Source of the DNA: Rickettsia typhi
GTDB lineage: Bacteria; Pseudomonadota; Alphaproteobacteria; Rickettsiales; Deianiraeaceae
Assembly: GCA_945898725.1 (NCBI GenBank)
Contig: CAMDIK010000001.1
Coordinates: 1 to 64,000, forward strand
Direction of reading: 5' to 3'
DNA: 64,000 nucleotides
Shown piece after piece: positions 61,542-64,000 of this stretch. The translations under genes were made by a program, and so were the position numbers. Position 1 is the first letter of the stretch. Every line of letters begins with the position of its first letter. Below the pieces are notes generated by a model that was not told where the DNA came from, did not search any database, and was given only the letters and a program-made list of their open reading frames with translations.

Positions 61542-62398
61542 TGACACGGCTTACCAAAATCTCAATAATTCTATTCCTAATACTGGGAATTTTTACACCC
61601 GCCCAGGCAATAACCGTTGAGCCGCAGGCTTATGGCTCTGAAAAGCGCATAAAATACTGGAGATATTACCCAAAAACCGTATTCAAATACACGGGATTTT
61701 TAAATATACCCGCTTATATCGAATTTGAAGAAGGCGAAACCGTGAGCAATATATCAACTTCCGTGGAAGATAAATGGATTTTTGACGCGCAAGGGTCAAA
61801 ACTTTTCTTAAAACCAAACTCACTGGATGGCGACACAATCGCGATAATTTTAACCAATAAACGCACATATTTCTTCGAATTTCACGTGAAAACAGCACGA
61901 AATCCATTTGACCAAAGGCTGGCTTTTGGTACGGCATTTCAATATCCAAAAGACCAAGTTGAAACGGAAAGCGAAAGCGGCAACCCGGAAACCAAAGTTG
62001 TAACCTACGCAGAAAGCAAATTGCCCGATCTTTCCAAGCCCCAAACCTACAATTTTAACTACACAATTGCCGGATCAGACCTTATCGCTCCAATTAAAAT
62101 ATTCGACGACGGACAATTCTTATATATGGAATTTCGCGACAGAAACGGCGTGCTTCCGGCATTTTTTGGCGTAGATAGCAAGGGCTATGAATACATTTTA
62201 AACTTTAGAATAGTTGGCGACTACGTAATTCTTGAGTCAACCCCGGCAATTTTAACATTGCGAAACGGTTCGGACACGGTTTGCGTATTTAATGAGTCTG
62301 CAAAAAAGGAAAATTTCAACTCCGCCGCTATGAAAAAGTCAATCAACAAAGACACAAAACTGCCATTTTCCCCGCCGCCTGCCCCGGAAAAAAATTAG
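61541..62398 (+). CDS. virB9: Type IV secretion system protein VirB9
   Basis: VirB9 (CagX family) with VirB7 and VirB10 forms the outer-membrane core of the type IV secretion system. The product is 285 residues from the ATG at 61541, which overlaps the upstream TGA. It has a signal peptide (ISIILFLILGIFTPAQA), the N-terminal domain with IKYWRYYPKTVFKYTG, EFEEGETVSNIST, WIFDAQGSKLFLKP and TNKRTYFFEFHV, a linker, and the C-terminal lobe NFNYTIAGSDLIAPIKIFDDGQFLYMEF. No other vir gene is adjacent, which matches the dispersed vir genes of Rickettsiales. It is evidence for a protein export system for effectors. Confidence 0.9.
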   Translation: MTRLTKISIILFLILGIFTPAQAITVEPQAYGSEKRIKYWRYYPKTVFKYTGFLNIPAYIEFEEGETVSNISTSVEDKWIFDAQGSKLFLKPNSLDGDTIAIILTNKRTYFFEFHVKTARNPFDQRLAFGTAFQYPKDQVETESESGNPETKVVTYAESKLPDLSKPQTYNFNYTIAGSDLIAPIKIFDDGQFLYMEFRDRNGVLPAFFGVDSKGYEYILNFRIVGDYVILESTPAILTLRNGSDTVCVFNESAKKENFNSAAMKKSINKDTKLPFSPPPAPEKN

Positions 62399-62458
62399 AT
62401 TTTACTTGCAAATTATATTTAATATAATATCGGTTTTATTGGTAATATATAAAATATT

Positions 62459-63046
62459 ATGAGAATTCTCCTGGTAACACTGGCTTTAATTGCATTTTCA
62501 TATTCTGCAAATGCAGAGGAATCTGGTGTAAAAATGGCTATGGTAAATATGCAAAAAATTGAGCAAAAATCTAGCAACATCAAGAAATTGGTAGACGTAA
62601 TATCGGAAAAACGCAAGAAACACTACGATGAATTTCAGCAAATGGAAAAAAATATCACAAAAGACACTGAAGACCTAAAGGCGAAAGCTTCCGTGCTTTC
62701 TTCCGATAAAATTAAAAAAGAAGAGCTGGAAATCCAAAAAAAAATCGACAGTTATACAAGAAAAATCCAACAACAAAGCAAGATATTCGAACTTGTGGAG
62801 ATATCTGTACTTAAAAAACTAAATGAATGCATGTTGCAACAGGTGAATGAAATTGGCAAAAAGCAAGAGTATGACTTGATTTTGCAATCTAGCCACGTTG
62901 TGTTTTATTCCAGTAAAATCAGAGATATTACAGACCTGGTGGTGGAAAAATTTGACAATACAAAATGCAAAATTGACCTGCAAGATTATTTCAAACAGGC
63001 GGAAAAAGACTTATTGGATATGGAAAAAAGGCAGAATGGTAAGTAG
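62459..63046 (+). CDS. skp: OmpH/Skp family periplasmic chaperone
   Basis: Skp holds unfolded outer membrane proteins in the periplasm. The 195-residue product has a signal peptide ([19 protein letters not shown]) and the OmpH pattern: [15 protein letters not shown], a long charged coiled coil (residues about 35-125), and the C-terminal [26 protein letters not shown]. Its last 11 nt overlap lpxD, the classical bamA-skp-lpxD order; bamA is not upstream here. Confidence 0.88.
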   Translation: MRILLVTLALIAFSYSANAEESGVKMAMVNMQKIEQKSSNIKKLVDVISEKRKKHYDEFQQMEKNITKDTEDLKAKASVLSSDKIKKEELEIQKKIDSYTRKIQQQSKIFELVEISVLKKLNECMLQQVNEIGKKQEYDLILQSSHVVFYSSKIRDITDLVVEKFDNTKCKIDLQDYFKQAEKDLLDMEKRQNGK

Positions 63047-64000
63047 TTTATTTTTTAAAAAATCGGTAGATTATATAAGACTGGCGCAGATACCTGAAAT
63101 AATAGGTTTTTCTTGTAAATTTCCCAGTGAATTTAACGAAAAAGCGATATATGAAGTTTCAAATTTGCAGTCTGGTGGTGCCGGCTGTGTGTCTTTTTTT
63201 CAGAACCGAAAATACGCTGCCATGCTTGAAAAAACCGCATGTGAGTTCTGTTTTGTGGCGGAAAATGACTTAAAATACGTTCCAAAAAACACAATCGCCC
63301 TGGTATGCGGCGAGCCATACCTCGCCATGGCGAAAATTTCGGCATATTTCTACGAGGCAAGCACCACGCCAAAAATAAGCATCAATTACGGCGATTTTAC
63401 CAGCAATTCCGGGCGAATATCTAAATCTGCAAAAATAGATAAATCGGCGATAATAGGCGAAAATGCGCAAATTGGCGACGGGGTGGTAATTGAAGCAGGG
63501 GTGAAAATTGGAAAAAATGCAATAATTTCCCACAATTCCGTGATTGGCGCAAACTGCAAAATTGGCGATAACTGCACAATATTTGAAAATTGCACAATAA
63601 AATACAGCATAATTGGCGATAACTGCACATTTAAAAATGGTGCAAAAATCGGGCAAGATGGCTTTGGGTTTGCACCTGACAAAATTGCCGGATCCTTGTT
63701 TAAAATTGTGCAACTGGGAGTTGTAAAAATAGGAAATTCCGTTGAAATTGGGGCGAATTCCTGCGTAGATCGTGGATCTTTAGACGACACCGTAATATCG
63801 GACGGGGTGAAAATTGACAATCTTGTGCAAATTGGACACAATGTGAAAATCGGCGCAATGACGGTAATAGCCGGTTGCACGGGAATTGCCGGAAGCGCAA
63901 ATATCGGCAGCGGGTGCATGATTGGCGGGCAAGTTGGCGTTGTTGGGCACATCACCATCGGTAACGGAGTGAAAATTGCCGCAAGAAGCATGGTTGAATC
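63036..64000 (+). CDS. lpxD: UDP-3-O-acylglucosamine N-acyltransferase (partial, runs off the end)
   Basis: LpxD adds the second acyl chain to lipid A precursors. From the ATG at 63036 there are 321 open codons to the window edge. The N-terminal uridine-binding domain ([39 protein letters not shown]) is followed by the left-handed beta helix of hexapeptide repeats ([20 protein letters not shown]), [10 protein letters not shown], and [11 protein letters not shown] with the catalytic His. Nearly the full protein is present. Presence of lpxD argues for an LPS-containing outer membrane, unlike Anaplasmataceae. Confidence 0.95.
   Translation, partial: MVSSLFFKKSVDYIRLAQIPEIIGFSCKFPSEFNEKAIYEVSNLQSGGAGCVSFFQNRKYAAMLEKTACEFCFVAENDLKYVPKNTIALVCGEPYLAMAKISAYFYEASTTPKISINYGDFTSNSGRISKSAKIDKSAIIGENAQIGDGVVIEAGVKIGKNAIISHNSVIGANCKIGDNCTIFENCTIKYSIIGDNCTFKNGAKIGQDGFGFAPDKIAGSLFKIVQLGVVKIGNSVEIGANSCVDRGSLDDTVISDGVKIDNLVQIGHNVKIGAMTVIAGCTGIAGSANIGSGCMIGGQVGVVGHITIGNGVKIAARSMVE

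Overview
This window is AT-rich alphaproteobacterial DNA. Its gene content points to an obligately intracellular member of the order Rickettsiales. The clues are a eukaryote-like IleRS of the type found in Rickettsia, a stand-alone VirB9 of a type IV secretion system, a solitary HK97/GTA-type portal gene, almost no Shine-Dalgarno sites, and meso-DAP peptidoglycan genes (murE, murC, a damaged murB) together with lipid A genes (lpxD). The family cannot be fixed from this window. There is no gene-free stretch longer than about 300 bases.

Layout. 1-5.7 kb: rpmA, an orphan with an OTU-protease-like N-terminus, nuoB, ychF-rimM, secE-nusG. 5.8-10.5 kb: a leucyl-tRNA synthetase of 1555 residues that carries four GNAT acetyltransferase domains, as two tandem pairs, inside its CP1 editing domain; this is the most unusual object here. 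10.5-20.1 kb: murE, two related orphans behind identical promoters, tolB-murC, lspA-murB(deleted)-trpS, a periplasmic TPR protein. 20.1-24 kb: a three-gene membrane operon with two AGCS (AlsT-type) symporters around a PerM/AI-2E-type protein. 24.1-29 kb: a coiled-coil orphan with 9-bp tandem repeats, the portal gene, a DsbA-like oxidoreductase, an outer membrane protein. 29-32.1 kb: a composite ribosomal operon rpsL-rpsG-rpmI-rplT-rpsF-rpsR-rplI with a strong terminator. 32.2-48.1 kb: fabF, tRNA-Thr(GGU), an orphan, a helicase-only AddA, fmt, rnd, an RND transporter, rpsA-fabH, another orphan, and a C-terminally shortened ileS. 48.2-59.8 kb: one uninterrupted 3854-codon orphan full of poly-G tracts and Ala/Pro/Gly low-complexity segments. 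59.8-64 kb: a second outer membrane protein, an RmlD-like reductase, virB9, skp/ompH and the start of lpxD, which runs off the end.

Two populations of genes are interleaved. Housekeeping genes are packed, often overlapping, with weak or unrecognisable promoters. Seven orphan genes (768, 203, 461, 708, 174, 194 and 3854 codons) are mostly single transcription units. Five of them sit behind textbook promoters (TTGACA, 17 bp, TATAAT or TATACT) with short AU-rich leaders. Several contain 7-9 nt poly-G tracts, and five of the seven end in a short basic tail. I infer that these are candidate secreted effector or host-interaction proteins, possibly with tract-length variability, and that the VirB9 system is a plausible exporter. 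Several housekeeping genes are reduced next to them (murB internally, ileS and addA at the 3' end), while leuS has grown.
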